Shown here in pieces: positions 28,753 through 37,738 of a DNA stretch of 64,000 bases. Numbering within the stretch: position 1 is the first letter of the stretch; each line of letters opens with the position of its first letter. Position numbers and translations under genes: made by a program. The stretch is from contig CAVWXN010000006.1 of the NCBI GenBank assembly GCA_963759125.1, positions 48,473-112,472 on the forward strand, read 5' to 3'. This stretch comes from JABDQA01 sp963759125. Its GTDB lineage: Bacteria; Desulfobacterota; Desulfobulbia; Desulfobulbales; Desulfocapsaceae. Under the pieces are notes generated by a model, which was not told where the DNA came from, did not search any database, and saw nothing but the letters and a program-made list of their open reading frames with translations.

Positions 28753-29409
28753 ATGTCACAAGAAATAGATTTCGATGAGATTCTGGCAAAATATCGCTCG
28801 GATCCATACAACTATGTGGATATAACCGCGCCGCATACAGGTGTGGTCAATTTTCTGGTGGAGAAAGGTACCGGTGTCGATGCCCCGTCGGGCGAATGGA
28901 ACCATATCCCCGGTACTCCCCTGTTCCAGATTACCCGGGAGAGAAACGAAAAGACGCTCAATGCACCGATCAACGGTATCGTCTCCGAGATCTGCATCGA
29001 ATTCCAGGACCAGTTCGTTGAGGCCGGAGAAAAATTACTGACCATTAGGCATCCGCTGAAGAAGAAAGAAATAATCGAGGCAATTTTAAAAGAGGTGCTC
29101 TATCTCTTTCCGGCACCTGAAACTGCCAAATTTTTCTTTGCGATGGATATCCAGTCGAGAATCGATCAGAAGGGATCCGGGGGAGGCATAACCATCAGAC
29201 CCGGTGATGAGGCCTTTACCATGTCGCTAATGAAGCGTGACACACCGGTATACTACTCGGGAGAAGAGGGCGTCATTCACTCGATTTATTTTAAGCCGGG
29301 CGTTTCCGTACCCCAGGGAGAACCGCTCATCGGCGTTTGTCGGGCTGATAAGCTGTCCCTGATCCAGAAGGTGATAACCAGGGTCAAGGCGGAGTGGGAT
29401 GCAATCTGA
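28753..29409 (+). CDS. Lipoyl/biotinyl-like barrel protein lacking the acceptor lysine
   Basis: The 218-residue protein looks like two barrel-sandwich (biotinyl/lipoyl-like) segments joined by a helical region. The first, about residues 20-100, includes LNAPINGIVSEICIEF and QFVEAGEKLLTI, matching the second half of a biotinyl domain (APVSGTV...EAGQPL). The second, about 165-200, includes EGVIHSIYFKPGVSVPQGEPL. In the position of the biotin-accepting lysine (MKM in carboxylases) this protein has Arg, so normal biotinylation is not expected; a lysine three residues further on is conceivable. It has no signal peptide. The next gene, 48 bases downstream, encodes a BirA-like ligase, which makes a dedicated protein-ligase pair plausible (inference). 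Confidence 0.6.
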   Translation: MSQEIDFDEILAKYRSDPYNYVDITAPHTGVVNFLVEKGTGVDAPSGEWNHIPGTPLFQITRERNEKTLNAPINGIVSEICIEFQDQFVEAGEKLLTIRHPLKKKEIIEAILKEVLYLFPAPETAKFFFAMDIQSRIDQKGSGGGITIRPGDEAFTMSLMKRDTPVYYSGEEGVIHSIYFKPGVSVPQGEPLIGVCRADKLSLIQKVITRVKAEWDAI

Positions 29410-29457
29410 ATCTGCCTCCGCAGTTCTAACTTCCCTCAGGCCCTGAACGGCTTCGTT

Positions 29458-30381
29458 ATGGCTTCCCAGCGCCCCGCTGCTCAGCTCAGAACCTACATAG
29501 AAGAGGTTGAACTGCCTGACAGGCTGGGGGGCTGGCATGAGGATCAGGCCAGACGAGTACTGCGCTACGGGTCTTTTGTCGGTTCTGTCGTCGAGCATCA
29601 TCCCACGCTGGAACGAACCATGCCCCATGCCCGGGCCCATATTGAGGCGCTTGAGGAGAAGGGCGTTTCGGTGGCCAATGGCACGGTCTTTATGGCCGAT
29701 ACCCTGAGCGGCTCCAAAGGACGCTTTACCAGAGCCTGGTACGCGCCGCCCGGAGGCCTCTGGGGAAGTATCATCTACATCAGCACCTTGTTGCCCGGCT
29801 ATCGGCTGCTGGCGCCTCTGGCGGTGGGGGTGGCCTGCTGCGAAGCGCTGCGGGTCAGTGGCGCCGAAGATGCAGTTATCCGTTGGATAAATGATGTTCT
29901 GGTAAACGGTCTTAAAGTGGGAGGCTTTCTGGCGGAAAACTTTAGTGGACGGGTCTCAGGGGAAGATTATTGTTTGCTCGGTTTCGGCATAAACGTCAAC
30001 AATCAGGAGTTTCCCCAGGCTCTTGAACACATTGCCACTTCCCTGTCCCTCCAGACAGGCCAGCAGGTCGATCTGGCACGTTTCAGTACCTGTTTTCTGG
30101 CCAAACTGAGCTGGAATCTTGGACTGCTCTACTGGTGGGAAGAGCAGGAGTTACAGCGGTTTTCCGACGGCAGCGACGAGCCAGACCATCCATTGATCAG
30201 CCGCTTCAGAGAGCTTTCTGATGTGCTCGGGCGCCGGGTTGTTTTCGGGTTCGACGTGCAGAAAAAACCGCAGTATCGGGCAACGGTAATGGCCCTCACC
30301 AACGATGGCGGACTCAGGCTGCAGTTGGAGGATGGGACCGAGGTTGTCGAATACAGTGGTGAGATTCGCTATCTCGATTGA
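29458..30381 (+). CDS. BirA/lipoate-ligase-like protein
   Basis: This 307-residue protein resembles biotin-protein ligases. A GRGRRGR-like loop appears as SGSKGRFTRAWYAPPGG; the KWPND block appears as RWINDVLVNGLKVGGFLAE, keeping the second lysine; a GFGINVN block follows; and a C-terminal SH3-like domain (about residues 255-307) completes the architecture. There is no N-terminal HTH domain, so it is not a BirA-type repressor. The N-terminal 60 residues are helical and unfamiliar. Changes at KWPN (RWIN) may mean an altered ligand. The start lacks a strong ribosome site. It is convergent with recO with only four bases between. Confidence 0.7.
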   Translation: MASQRPAAQLRTYIEEVELPDRLGGWHEDQARRVLRYGSFVGSVVEHHPTLERTMPHARAHIEALEEKGVSVANGTVFMADTLSGSKGRFTRAWYAPPGGLWGSIIYISTLLPGYRLLAPLAVGVACCEALRVSGAEDAVIRWINDVLVNGLKVGGFLAENFSGRVSGEDYCLLGFGINVNNQEFPQALEHIATSLSLQTGQQVDLARFSTCFLAKLSWNLGLLYWWEEQELQRFSDGSDEPDHPLISRFRELSDVLGRRVVFGFDVQKKPQYRATVMALTNDGGLRLQLEDGTEVVEYSGEIRYLD

Positions 30382-30385
30382 GCTA

Positions 30386-31153
30386 CTATAGGTTTTTCCG
30401 GATGTCCAGCGCTCTCCAGGAATGAATGTCACGCTGGAACAGATGGCGACTGTAATTATAAGAGCAGTCGAGAATTTGTTCCAGTACCGTACCGCTCGGC
30501 TTGAAACGATTCAATCTGAATACCGGCTGCTGCTGCACCGCACTGATCATCATTGTGGTCCCCACTGCCAGCAACCGGCGTCCTTGATCATGACCGGTGC
30601 TGCATTTTTTACAGGTCATCGTGCCGCCCTGAACATTGAAGAGCACCTCTTCATGGCCGGCCGGTCTGGTTCCGCAGCTCTGACAGACAGAAAAATCGGG
30701 TCGATATCCCAGGACATCGAAAAGTTTGATCATAAACAGCGCCAGAATCTGCTTCTGGTCACTACCAGTATTCAGCGAGTGCAGAGCCCAGAGAGCGAGC
30801 TGGAAAAGCTGGTCGTCATCTGAGGTTTCCCTGGTTGCCAGGAGCATGTACTCTCTGATAATTGAGGCAACCCGGTAACAGGTCAAATCGGTCCGCAGGG
30901 AGATAAAACTGTTCACCAGCTCTGCCTCGTCGAGCATAAAGAGGCTGCCTGCTCTTGATTTCGAATAGGTGATCTGCAGAAAAGTGAAGATCTCGAGCTT
31001 GTTGACGAATCGTTTTTTACTGCGGTGGGCACCTCTGGCCAGGGCGCTTATCCTGCCGACGTCCTGACAAAAGAAAACGACGATCTTGTCCGCCTCACCG
31101 TAATCGTAGCTGTCGAGAACAAGGGCAGAAAGATCGGTGCGGATGACGGGCAT
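30386..31153 (-). CDS. recO: DNA repair protein RecO
   Basis: RecO loads RecA onto SSB-coated single strands with RecR. The 255-residue protein has the N-terminal OB-fold (ALVLDSYDYGEADKIVVFF, GRISALARGAHRSKKRF) and a helical C-terminal domain with a four-cysteine zinc site (CQSCG, later CKKC). The length is normal. It lies 20 bases after the RodZ-like gene, apparently in one operon with it and surA. Confidence 0.92.
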   Translation of the reverse strand: MPVIRTDLSALVLDSYDYGEADKIVVFFCQDVGRISALARGAHRSKKRFVNKLEIFTFLQITYSKSRAGSLFMLDEAELVNSFISLRTDLTCYRVASIIREYMLLATRETSDDDQLFQLALWALHSLNTGSDQKQILALFMIKLFDVLGYRPDFSVCQSCGTRPAGHEEVLFNVQGGTMTCKKCSTGHDQGRRLLAVGTTMMISAVQQQPVFRLNRFKPSGTVLEQILDCSYNYSRHLFQRDIHSWRALDIRKNL

Positions 31154-31172
31154 TAGAAAACAGTGCCATTGA

Positions 31173-31685
31173 CTACTGATTGGCCGGACTCGGTTGGGTC
31201 TGCTCGATGATCTCTACTTGCGGTTCCTGAAAACTTCTCAGCCATTGACTGATATGGTTGGCAGGGTTGTAGCCGGCATACCAGCTGATACCGGCAACGA
31301 TCAGAATAATTGCCAGCACCGTGATGCCGATGGCCGTTCTCAGAAAGTGGGTGGGCCGTTCGGCCATGCTACCGATCTGTTTCCCTTTGAGGCTGGGGGC
31401 TGCTGCAGCCGCTTTTCCGGTGAATTCACCTTTGTGATACTCGGACAGGAAGCGTTCGACAATCTCATCCTGATCAAGGTTGAGCATCCCGCTGTAAATC
31501 GCATAGAAACCCCTGGCAAAGGCGAGGGCTGGAAGGGAGCTGAAATCGTCGGCTTCCATGGCTCTAATCGTTGCCGGCGGAATTTTTGTCTCTTCGGCAA
31601 CATCGCTGATGTCCAGGGATCGTTCCAGCCTCAGTTTCCTGAGCAGCATGCCCAATGATTCGTTGTCCGGTGTGCTCAATTCCAT
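31173..31685 (-). CDS. RodZ-like membrane protein with N-terminal HTH
   Basis: The 170-residue protein starts with a RodZ-type helix-turn-helix (LGMLLRKLRLERSLDISDVAE...TIRAMEADDF, about residues 11-50). A long helical region follows, with one membrane segment (about residues 117-136) and a short periplasmic tail. RodZ links MreB filaments to the membrane and affects cell shape. The periplasmic part is much shorter than in E. coli RodZ, so it may be a reduced form. It lies between surA and recO on the same strand. Confidence 0.75.
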   Translation of the reverse strand: MELSTPDNESLGMLLRKLRLERSLDISDVAEETKIPPATIRAMEADDFSSLPALAFARGFYAIYSGMLNLDQDEIVERFLSEYHKGEFTGKAAAAAPSLKGKQIGSMAERPTHFLRTAIGITVLAIILIVAGISWYAGYNPANHISQWLRSFQEPQVEIIEQTQPSPANQ

Positions 31686-31754
31686 GATCGTTGTCTGGCC
31701 AGGTTAAAGGCTCTTGTCATGAGTGACAGATTGAACCAGCTGTGTTGCAGCGAG

Positions 31755-32771
31755 TTACAATGAGGTGCGGATATAGGCCTCATTTCTGATTTCTTCAATC
31801 CACTCTTCGAATTCTTTTCTCAGTTCCTGATTGTATAATTTTTCCCTTATTTCCTCTTTTACCTGGGAGTAGGGTGCCTGCATTACAATTCCGCCCTCCT
31901 TGCTGGAGAGCAGTTTGAAGAACTGAAAACCGACTGGAGTCTCGATTACTGCACTGACTTCTCCCGGATTAAGAGAGGTGACCGCGGTGCGCATGTAACT
32001 GGCCATCTCATCCTCATCGAACACACCAATATCTCCACCCTCGGCGGCTGAAGGCAGATCCGAGAATTTTCGGGCCAGTTCCTTGAAATCGTTGCCGCTC
32101 AGTGCCAGCTTGTGGACCCGCTCAGCCCTCTGCCGGGCTGACTTTTTGCGCTCTTCGGCGATCGTCGGGTCAGGGTCCTCTCCCTCAGTTTCTCCCCAGC
32201 CGATACCGATCTGCAGCAGATAATAGCCTCCTTCAGGGATATGTTTGGTGTAGCTCGTGTCGTAATAGTCCAGGATGGCTTCTTCGGTAACGACAATCTT
32301 TGATCTGACGTCTCTATTAAGGAGTTTGTTCTGATAGATCTGGATTTCGATATTGGAGCGGTACATCGCTTCATCAGCTCCACTCTTCTCAAGCTCGGCA
32401 AGAAGCTGTTCTTTTGAGATGTTATTGGCCAGCAGCATCTGTTCGACCATATCGTCAATCTCCTCGCTGGTCACAATAATTCCCTGCTTGATCGCCTCCT
32501 GTTTGATGAGCTTCTTGTCGATCATGCTCCTGAGAATATCCTCGCGCACCTGCTCGATGGCACTGAGACGATCCTGGGCAGGTACCTCGAGAGCGATTTT
32601 TCTAAATAATTCACTTCCTTCTTCTTCTATCTCGGAAAGGGTAATGACCTCGTCGTTGACTTCGGCCACCACACGGTCGACCACTTCAGCAAAGGCCAGA
32701 GAGGAGAAAGTGAGTACACACCAGATACAGACCGGGATCACAAATGAGGAGAAATTTTGATCGTCACGCAT
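31755..32771 (-). CDS. surA: SurA-like periplasmic peptidyl-prolyl isomerase
   Basis: The 338-residue protein has a signal peptide (to about LAFAEVVD) and a SurA N-terminal chaperone domain (DRVVAEVNDEVITLSEIEEE, then a long helical region with RSMIDKKLIKQEAIKQGI). One parvulin-type PPIase domain follows (ARKFSDLPSAAEGGDIGVF...LNPGEVSAVIETPVGFQFFKL). SurA escorts outer-membrane proteins such as LptD through the periplasm. Only one PPIase domain is present, where E. coli has two. It leads the surA-rodZ-recO group. Confidence 0.88.
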   Translation of the reverse strand: MRDDQNFSSFVIPVCIWCVLTFSSLAFAEVVDRVVAEVNDEVITLSEIEEEGSELFRKIALEVPAQDRLSAIEQVREDILRSMIDKKLIKQEAIKQGIIVTSEEIDDMVEQMLLANNISKEQLLAELEKSGADEAMYRSNIEIQIYQNKLLNRDVRSKIVVTEEAILDYYDTSYTKHIPEGGYYLLQIGIGWGETEGEDPDPTIAEERKKSARQRAERVHKLALSGNDFKELARKFSDLPSAAEGGDIGVFDEDEMASYMRTAVTSLNPGEVSAVIETPVGFQFFKLLSSKEGGIVMQAPYSQVKEEIREKLYNQELRKEFEEWIEEIRNEAYIRTSL

Positions 32772-33028
32772 GTTTTTGTCTATAGGATAATTATTGTTGC
32801 TGTCTCATCCGAGGAGTACAGGAAAAGCCAATCAAATTGCCTGTTCGAGGCCGTTTTCTTGCGTTCCATGAAAGTGAACAAATAGTATAGTAACGCCGCA
32901 CTATAATACAGCCGGGTCAACAATTCTACCACTACCTTTAAGGATTTTGATCTACAATGGTGTGGCAAAAAACGGGCGGCACCAGTATCATTGTCGCATA
33001 GGAAGCAAACTCCATCAAGGAATGTATC

Positions 33029-33526
33029 ATGGTTCGTCAGCTCCATTTGGCAATTTTTCTCACACTAATAATGTCCTTTTTTCCAATGGCCGGAGCAGAA
33101 GAGGCCGGAGCGGCAACCCAAATGCCTGCCTTCGAACTTGAAGAGGTGATTACCGGCAGCCCTATCGCTTCGAGTACTTTCAAAGGGAAAAGTTTGTTGG
33201 TTACCTTTTGGGCTACCTGGTGTCCTCCCTGCGTGCAGGAAATTCCAAGTCTCATCAAACTTCAGAATGAATACAGCGGCAACGGTTTCTCCGTGGTGGC
33301 GATTTCGGTCGACCAGGAAAAGGGCGTGGTTCAGAAAATGGTCAACAGGAAGGAAATCAACTATCCCGTGATGATGGCCGACAAGTCGGTCACCAGAGAT
33401 TTCGGCGGGGTTTACGGCATACCGACTTCGTTTCTGGTGAGCAAAAACGGTACTGTGGTGAAAAGGTATTCCGGCTTTGTTCCGCATTCGGTGCTTGTTA
33501 AAGATCTGCAGCAGATAATCAATTGA
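33029..33526 (+). CDS. TlpA/ResA-like thiol-disulfide protein
   Basis: The 165-residue exported protein has a signal peptide (about residues 1-23, ending AGAEEA) and a thioredoxin fold with active site WCPPC (Cys65, Cys68) and the cis-proline loop YGIPTSFLVSKNG. Such proteins reduce disulfides in the periplasm, often for cytochrome c maturation. AAGGAA lies just upstream of ATG 33029. A consensus TATAAT is seen at 32902-32907 without a clear -35. It could receive electrons from the CcdA protein encoded at 10879. Confidence 0.88.
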   Translation: MVRQLHLAIFLTLIMSFFPMAGAEEAGAATQMPAFELEEVITGSPIASSTFKGKSLLVTFWATWCPPCVQEIPSLIKLQNEYSGNGFSVVAISVDQEKGVVQKMVNRKEINYPVMMADKSVTRDFGGVYGIPTSFLVSKNGTVVKRYSGFVPHSVLVKDLQQIIN

Positions 33527-33718
33527 CAAATTTTCAGAATAGTGGTGGTCTCGAGTTCTTGACAATTGTCCATAAAGCAGGTACGTTAGCGTATGCTTAA
33601 ATAGAGGCTCTGCAACCGACGATCAACCACCGTTGCAAAAATTGCTGAGTATCGTACACTCGTTTCGAATGCCGGAGAGGTTCTGGCGCATAGATAAATC
33701 GTTTAAAGGAGATCGATC

Positions 33719-33928
33719 ATGAAGAAAGTTTGTGCTGCTGTATTTGTCCTGATGTTTGTTGCGACCACCGCGAGTATGAGTTTCGCCGCCAAGGTGAAGT
33801 GCGAGGTAACTGCTGTTGATGGCGATACCGTAACCTTGACCTGTGAGGGAAAAGGCGACCAATTTAAAGTTGAAGACAAACTGAGGATTACCCCGGCCAA
33901 GAAGGGTGCCGCGGTAGAAGGTTGCTAA
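33719..33928 (+). CDS. Small exported protein with paired cysteines
   Basis: This 69-residue protein has a signal peptide (MKKVCAAVFVLMFVATTA to SFAAK), leaving a mature chain of about 45 residues. The mature part has a short beta-rich pattern (KVKCEVTAVDGDTVTLTCEG, then FKVEDKLRI) and three cysteines, including the last residue. AAAGGAG lies 9 bases before the ATG and a strong terminator follows, so it is a monocistronic gene. It resembles small proteins near selenite/tellurite-reduction operons (ExtJ-like), but no such genes are nearby, so the function is unknown. Confidence 0.78.
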   Translation: MKKVCAAVFVLMFVATTASMSFAAKVKCEVTAVDGDTVTLTCEGKGDQFKVEDKLRITPAKKGAAVEGC

Positions 33929-33959
33929 TTGACATAGAATCTGAATTTCATTAGTCTGT

Positions 33960-33993
33960 GGGGTCGGTTGACGCGAGTCAGCCGACCCTTTTT
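33960..33993 (+). terminator. Rho-independent terminator after the small exported protein
   Basis: A 12-base-pair stem (33960-33971 with 33976-33987, one G-T pair) closes a GCGA tetraloop and is followed by six T residues. GNRA loops stabilise such hairpins. Confidence 0.92.
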
Positions 33994-34068
33994 TATTTGA
34001 TAAGGAAATTGAAACTCTGGACCAGGACAGATCGATGCCAGTCAGACAGAAACTGAATCAGGGGCCTC

Positions 34069-34878
34069 ATGGAACTGATTAAGGCGCTTATCCTCGGGAT
34101 AGTGCAGGGAGCCACCGAGTTTCTTCCCGTCTCCAGTTCCGGGCATCTGGTGCTGGGCTCCCATCTATTGGGATTCAGTGAGCAGGGTATTGTCTTCGGT
34201 GTCCTACTGCATCTCGGCACACTTGTGTCGGTCGTGGCGGTGTTCAGAAAAGAGCTGTTCGAGATGATCAGGGCCCCGTTATTGTGGATTTTCGGTAAAC
34301 TGGAAGAAAATGGACGTCACTATCTGCTCTGGGATCTCTATGTGGTGGTTGCAACCATTCCCTCGGTGATCATCGGTTTGCTGTTCAAAGAGCAGATCCA
34401 AGGGTTGTTCACCTCGGTAACCGTCGTCTGTTTTATGCTGATTGTCACCGGTCTGATGATGATCACGGCCCAGTTTATTACTGACCGGGGACATCAGGTC
34501 AACAGCCCCAGAGCTTTTCTGATTGGCTGCGGGCAGGCCTTTGCCATAATCCCCGGTGTGTCCCGGTCGGGGACCACCATTTTCATAGCCATGCTGCTCG
34601 GTATCAACCGGGAGACCGCGGCACGCTTTTCCTTTATCATGTCCATACCGGCGATTCTGGGAGCAGCAGTACTTAATCTGGGCGAGGTGATAGCCGATCC
34701 GCCGACAGCGGAGGAGATGATCGTCTATGGCACAGGCACGGTGGCGGCGGCGATAACCGGCTATGCGGCAATCATACTACTGCTCGATATCATAAGGAAA
34801 AACAGATTGCAGTGGTTCGGCTATTATTGTCTGGCGGTGGCTCTGGCAGGGTTGATTTTTTTGCAGGCGTCGCCTTGA
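34069..34878 (+). CDS. uppP: Undecaprenyl-diphosphatase UppP (BacA family)
   Basis: UppP removes a phosphate from undecaprenyl pyrophosphate so that the lipid carrier can be reused in cell-wall synthesis. The 269-residue membrane protein has about eight hydrophobic segments and both family motifs: EFLPVSSSGHLVLG near the N-terminus and PGVSRSGTTI in the middle. AGGGG precedes the ATG. It heads a rightward run of closely spaced genes that continues to hemA. Confidence 0.94.
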   Translation: MELIKALILGIVQGATEFLPVSSSGHLVLGSHLLGFSEQGIVFGVLLHLGTLVSVVAVFRKELFEMIRAPLLWIFGKLEENGRHYLLWDLYVVVATIPSVIIGLLFKEQIQGLFTSVTVVCFMLIVTGLMMITAQFITDRGHQVNSPRAFLIGCGQAFAIIPGVSRSGTTIFIAMLLGINRETAARFSFIMSIPAILGAAVLNLGEVIADPPTAEEMIVYGTGTVAAAITGYAAIILLLDIIRKNRLQWFGYYCLAVALAGLIFLQASP

Positions 34879-34903
34879 TTTCAGCGAAAAGGTAAGGGCA
34901 GAA

Positions 34904-35626
34904 GTGACACAGGAGATTAAAAACAGCCATAACCCGCTTTATCCGGTTAACCTCGATATCGCCGGCAAGCGCTGTCTGGTGGTTGGTGGAGGGGCTGTAG
35001 CAACGCGTAAAATAAAGGCGCTGCTGCTCTGCGGAGGAGTGGTGCAGATCATCAGCCCTGAAGCATCCAGTGTAATCAACTGGTTGGCCGAATCGGGGGA
35101 GATCGAGTGGCTGCGACGAACGTATCGCCAAGGTGATGCAAAAGACGCCTTTCTGATTTTTGCTGCAACCAATGATCCGGCGGTGCAGAAGCAGATTGCC
35201 GAGGATGCAGCCCGCTATCACGTGTTGATAAACAGTGCCGGCGAGCCGGAGTTGTCCGATTTTCATGTGCCTGCTAAGATCAGGCGAGGAGATTTTGTCA
35301 TTGCTGTATCTACCGGGGGCGGTAGTCCGGCCCTGGCCATGCTGCTCAAAGCCCAGCTTGCCAAAGAGTATGGTGAAGAATATGGTATCCTGGTGGATCT
35401 GATGGCTAAAATTCGCCGGCAGGTGGTGACCAGAACCAGCGTGGCCGAAGAGAACAAGTCATTGTTTCGGTCCATTCTGGAACTGCCGGTACTTGATTGC
35501 ATCAAACGGAGTGACTGGATTGAACTGCGCCGTCTGCTGAGCCGGGTGCTGCCGGCCGAAATCGATGCTGGCCTGCTGCTTGAAGAGTTGCTCAGAGATA
35601 TCGATAATCAGCTGCACAACGGGTAA
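34904..35626 (+). CDS. Precorrin-2 dehydrogenase / sirohydrochlorin ferrochelatase-type protein
   Basis: The 240-residue protein matches the N-terminal module of sirohaem synthase (CysG-N/Met8). It has an NAD-binding start (NLDIAGKRCLVVGGGAVATRKIKALL), the strand FAATNDPAVQ and STGGGSPALAMLLK. It oxidises precorrin-2 and may insert iron to give sirohaem, the cofactor of dissimilatory sulfite reductase. The methyltransferase module is absent, so it must be encoded elsewhere. The start is GTG with GGTAAGGG upstream. It sits between uppP and a CcsA-like gene. Confidence 0.88.
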   Translation: MTQEIKNSHNPLYPVNLDIAGKRCLVVGGGAVATRKIKALLLCGGVVQIISPEASSVINWLAESGEIEWLRRTYRQGDAKDAFLIFAATNDPAVQKQIAEDAARYHVLINSAGEPELSDFHVPAKIRRGDFVIAVSTGGGSPALAMLLKAQLAKEYGEEYGILVDLMAKIRRQVVTRTSVAEENKSLFRSILELPVLDCIKRSDWIELRRLLSRVLPAEIDAGLLLEELLRDIDNQLHNG

Positions 35627-35632
35627 TCAGAG

Positions 35633-36448
35633 ATGACACAAGAGACACTTATTCAGGAAATAAACTACCTGCTCTTTCTTGCTGTCCTGACGGTAACACT
35701 GCTTTCCTGTGCGGCCTACCTGGTATTTTTTCTGAGCCAGAAAAATCCCATCCGCAGATGGGCCCGATTTCTATTGATTGGCTCCTGGGTCCTGCAGTCC
35801 GGCTATATAGTTACCCGCTATATGACCGTGGGCAGCACACCTATCACCACCTATCACGAGGCGGTTTTCTTTTTCGCCTGGGCCACCACATCGGCCTATC
35901 TGAGTTTTCGCTGGCGCTATACGGTGCGAAATTTCGGCACCTTCGTGTCGATGCTCGTTCTCGGTCTGTTGCTCGGCTCCTCCTTGGCTTCCCGTGACAT
36001 CATTCCGCTGGAGCCCGCCCTGCAGAGCCTGTGGCTGCCCGTGCATGCGGGAATTTCTCTGATCGCTTACGGTTTCCTGGGACTGGCATTCTGCGGGGGG
36101 CTCATGTACCTGCTGCAGGAACGGGAGTTGAAAAGCAGAAAACTCGGCTATTTTTTTTCCAGGCTTCCCTCGCTGGAAGCGCTGGATCAGCTCAACTCTC
36201 ACTGTCTGGCAGTCGGTTTCGCCTTTCTGACTCTAGGCATGGTGACCGGCATCTTCTGGTCCAAACAGGCCTGGGGAACCTATTGGCGATGGAACCCCAA
36301 GGAGGTCTGTTCACTGATTATCTGGTTTATCTATCTGGTCCAGATACATCAACGCTTTACCGTTGGCTGGCGTGGCCGCCGCGGAGCCCAGATGATCGTC
36401 GGCGGTTTCGTCGTGGTACTAATAACGTTGTGGCTGGTGATAACCTGA
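35633..36448 (+). CDS. CcsA/HemX-like cytochrome c assembly membrane protein
   Basis: The 271-residue protein has about eight membrane segments and a tryptophan-rich loop (AWGTYWRWNPKEVCSLIIW) resembling the WWD domain of CcsA/ResC/CcmC proteins, which handle haem for cytochrome c assembly. Related proteins encoded next to hemA are often called HemX. The start follows the previous stop by six bases, and hemA follows by 12 bases, so it is in a haem/sirohaem operon. Confidence 0.83.
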   Translation: MTQETLIQEINYLLFLAVLTVTLLSCAAYLVFFLSQKNPIRRWARFLLIGSWVLQSGYIVTRYMTVGSTPITTYHEAVFFFAWATTSAYLSFRWRYTVRNFGTFVSMLVLGLLLGSSLASRDIIPLEPALQSLWLPVHAGISLIAYGFLGLAFCGGLMYLLQERELKSRKLGYFFSRLPSLEALDQLNSHCLAVGFAFLTLGMVTGIFWSKQAWGTYWRWNPKEVCSLIIWFIYLVQIHQRFTVGWRGRRGAQMIVGGFVVVLITLWLVIT

Positions 36449-36460
36449 TCGGAAGTAGAC

Positions 36461-37738
36461 ATGTCGAAAAAGCATATCAGCCTCATCGGTGTCAATCATA
36501 AATCCACACCGCTGGAAGTCCGCGAAAAGGTGGCCTTGACCAGCGGTTACGAGGAGGCGCTGAACCGACTTAGAGACGAGGAGGCGCATGAGTACTATGT
36601 GCTTTCCACCTGCAACAGAGTCGAACTGATCTGGGTGTCGGAAGACACCGCTGAAAGTACCCCGAAAATGCTGAGATTTCTTTTCGGTGACGCGGTTGTC
36701 CCCGAAGAGTGGGACGGCTATTCCTATATCTACCACGACCAGGAGGCGGTTGCTCATCTGTTCAAGGTTTCAGCCTCACTGGATTCCATGGTAGTAGGGG
36801 AGGCGCAGATACTCGGACAGATCAAGGAGGCTTATCGCTATGCCTCCCAGTATGGCTGCACTGGACCGCTGCTCAACAAACTCCTGCATAAATCTTTCTC
36901 GGTCGCCAAACGGGTGCGAAGTGAGACGGGAATTGGCTCGGCCGCTGTGTCGATTAGTTCGGCCGCGGTTGAACTGGCGAGGAAAATTTTCGGCAATCTG
37001 GGTGATAAAAAAGTTCTGCTTATCGGGGCCGGCGAAATGGCCGAACTGGCCGCGGAACACCTGCTCGGTCAGGGAGTGGAAGGCATAACGGTGGCCAACA
37101 GAACTCTGTCGCGTGCCGTGGCTCTGGCTAAACGCTTTAACGGCAGCGCCTGCAGCCTGGAAGAATTGGCCGAGCAGATTGAAACCGTCGACATAATCGT
37201 CTCCTCGACCGGTTCGTCAGAGCTGATCATCAGAAGTGACGAGGTCAGACCGTTGATGAAGGTGAGAAAAAACCGGCCGCTGTTTTTCATCGATATCGCT
37301 GTTCCCCGGGACCTGGATCCGGAGCTCAACGAGATCGAGAATGTCTTCCTCTATGACATCGACGATCTCAGTCAGGTCGTCCAGATGAACCGCTCGGAAA
37401 GGGAAAAAGAGGCGGTCAAAGCAGAACGCATTGTCGAGGAGGAGACCCTCAAGTTTGCACAGTGGCAGGATGGCCTGACCATTACGCCGACCATTTCCGC
37501 ATTAAGGAAAAAAGCCGATAGAATCTGCAGCAGTGAAGTATCAAAAACCCTGGCCAGGATGAACCTATCGGATTCCGAGCGCCAGAAAGTGGAAAAACTG
37601 GCCCAGTCAATTACTGCCAAAATGCTGCATGATCCGCTGCAGTTTCTAAAAAGCGAGAGCTGCCGCAAGGGAGATGATTCCAAAATCGACATGGTCAGGA
37701 CGGTGTTCGGACTCGAAAATGATGACCCAGACAATTGA
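36461..37738 (+). CDS. hemA: Glutamyl-tRNA reductase
   Basis: HemA reduces glutamyl-tRNA to glutamate semialdehyde, the first step of tetrapyrrole synthesis, feeding haem and sirohaem. The 425-residue protein has the catalytic block STCNRVEL (Cys51), SLDSMVVGEAQILGQ, the NADPH-binding VLLIGAGEMAELAAEHL and the C-terminal dimerisation helix region. The length is normal. It lies downstream of the sirohaem and CcsA-like genes in the same operon. Its end overlaps the next gene. Confidence 0.95.
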   Translation: MSKKHISLIGVNHKSTPLEVREKVALTSGYEEALNRLRDEEAHEYYVLSTCNRVELIWVSEDTAESTPKMLRFLFGDAVVPEEWDGYSYIYHDQEAVAHLFKVSASLDSMVVGEAQILGQIKEAYRYASQYGCTGPLLNKLLHKSFSVAKRVRSETGIGSAAVSISSAAVELARKIFGNLGDKKVLLIGAGEMAELAAEHLLGQGVEGITVANRTLSRAVALAKRFNGSACSLEELAEQIETVDIIVSSTGSSELIIRSDEVRPLMKVRKNRPLFFIDIAVPRDLDPELNEIENVFLYDIDDLSQVVQMNRSEREKEAVKAERIVEEETLKFAQWQDGLTITPTISALRKKADRICSSEVSKTLARMNLSDSERQKVEKLAQSITAKMLHDPLQFLKSESCRKGDDSKIDMVRTVFGLENDDPDN

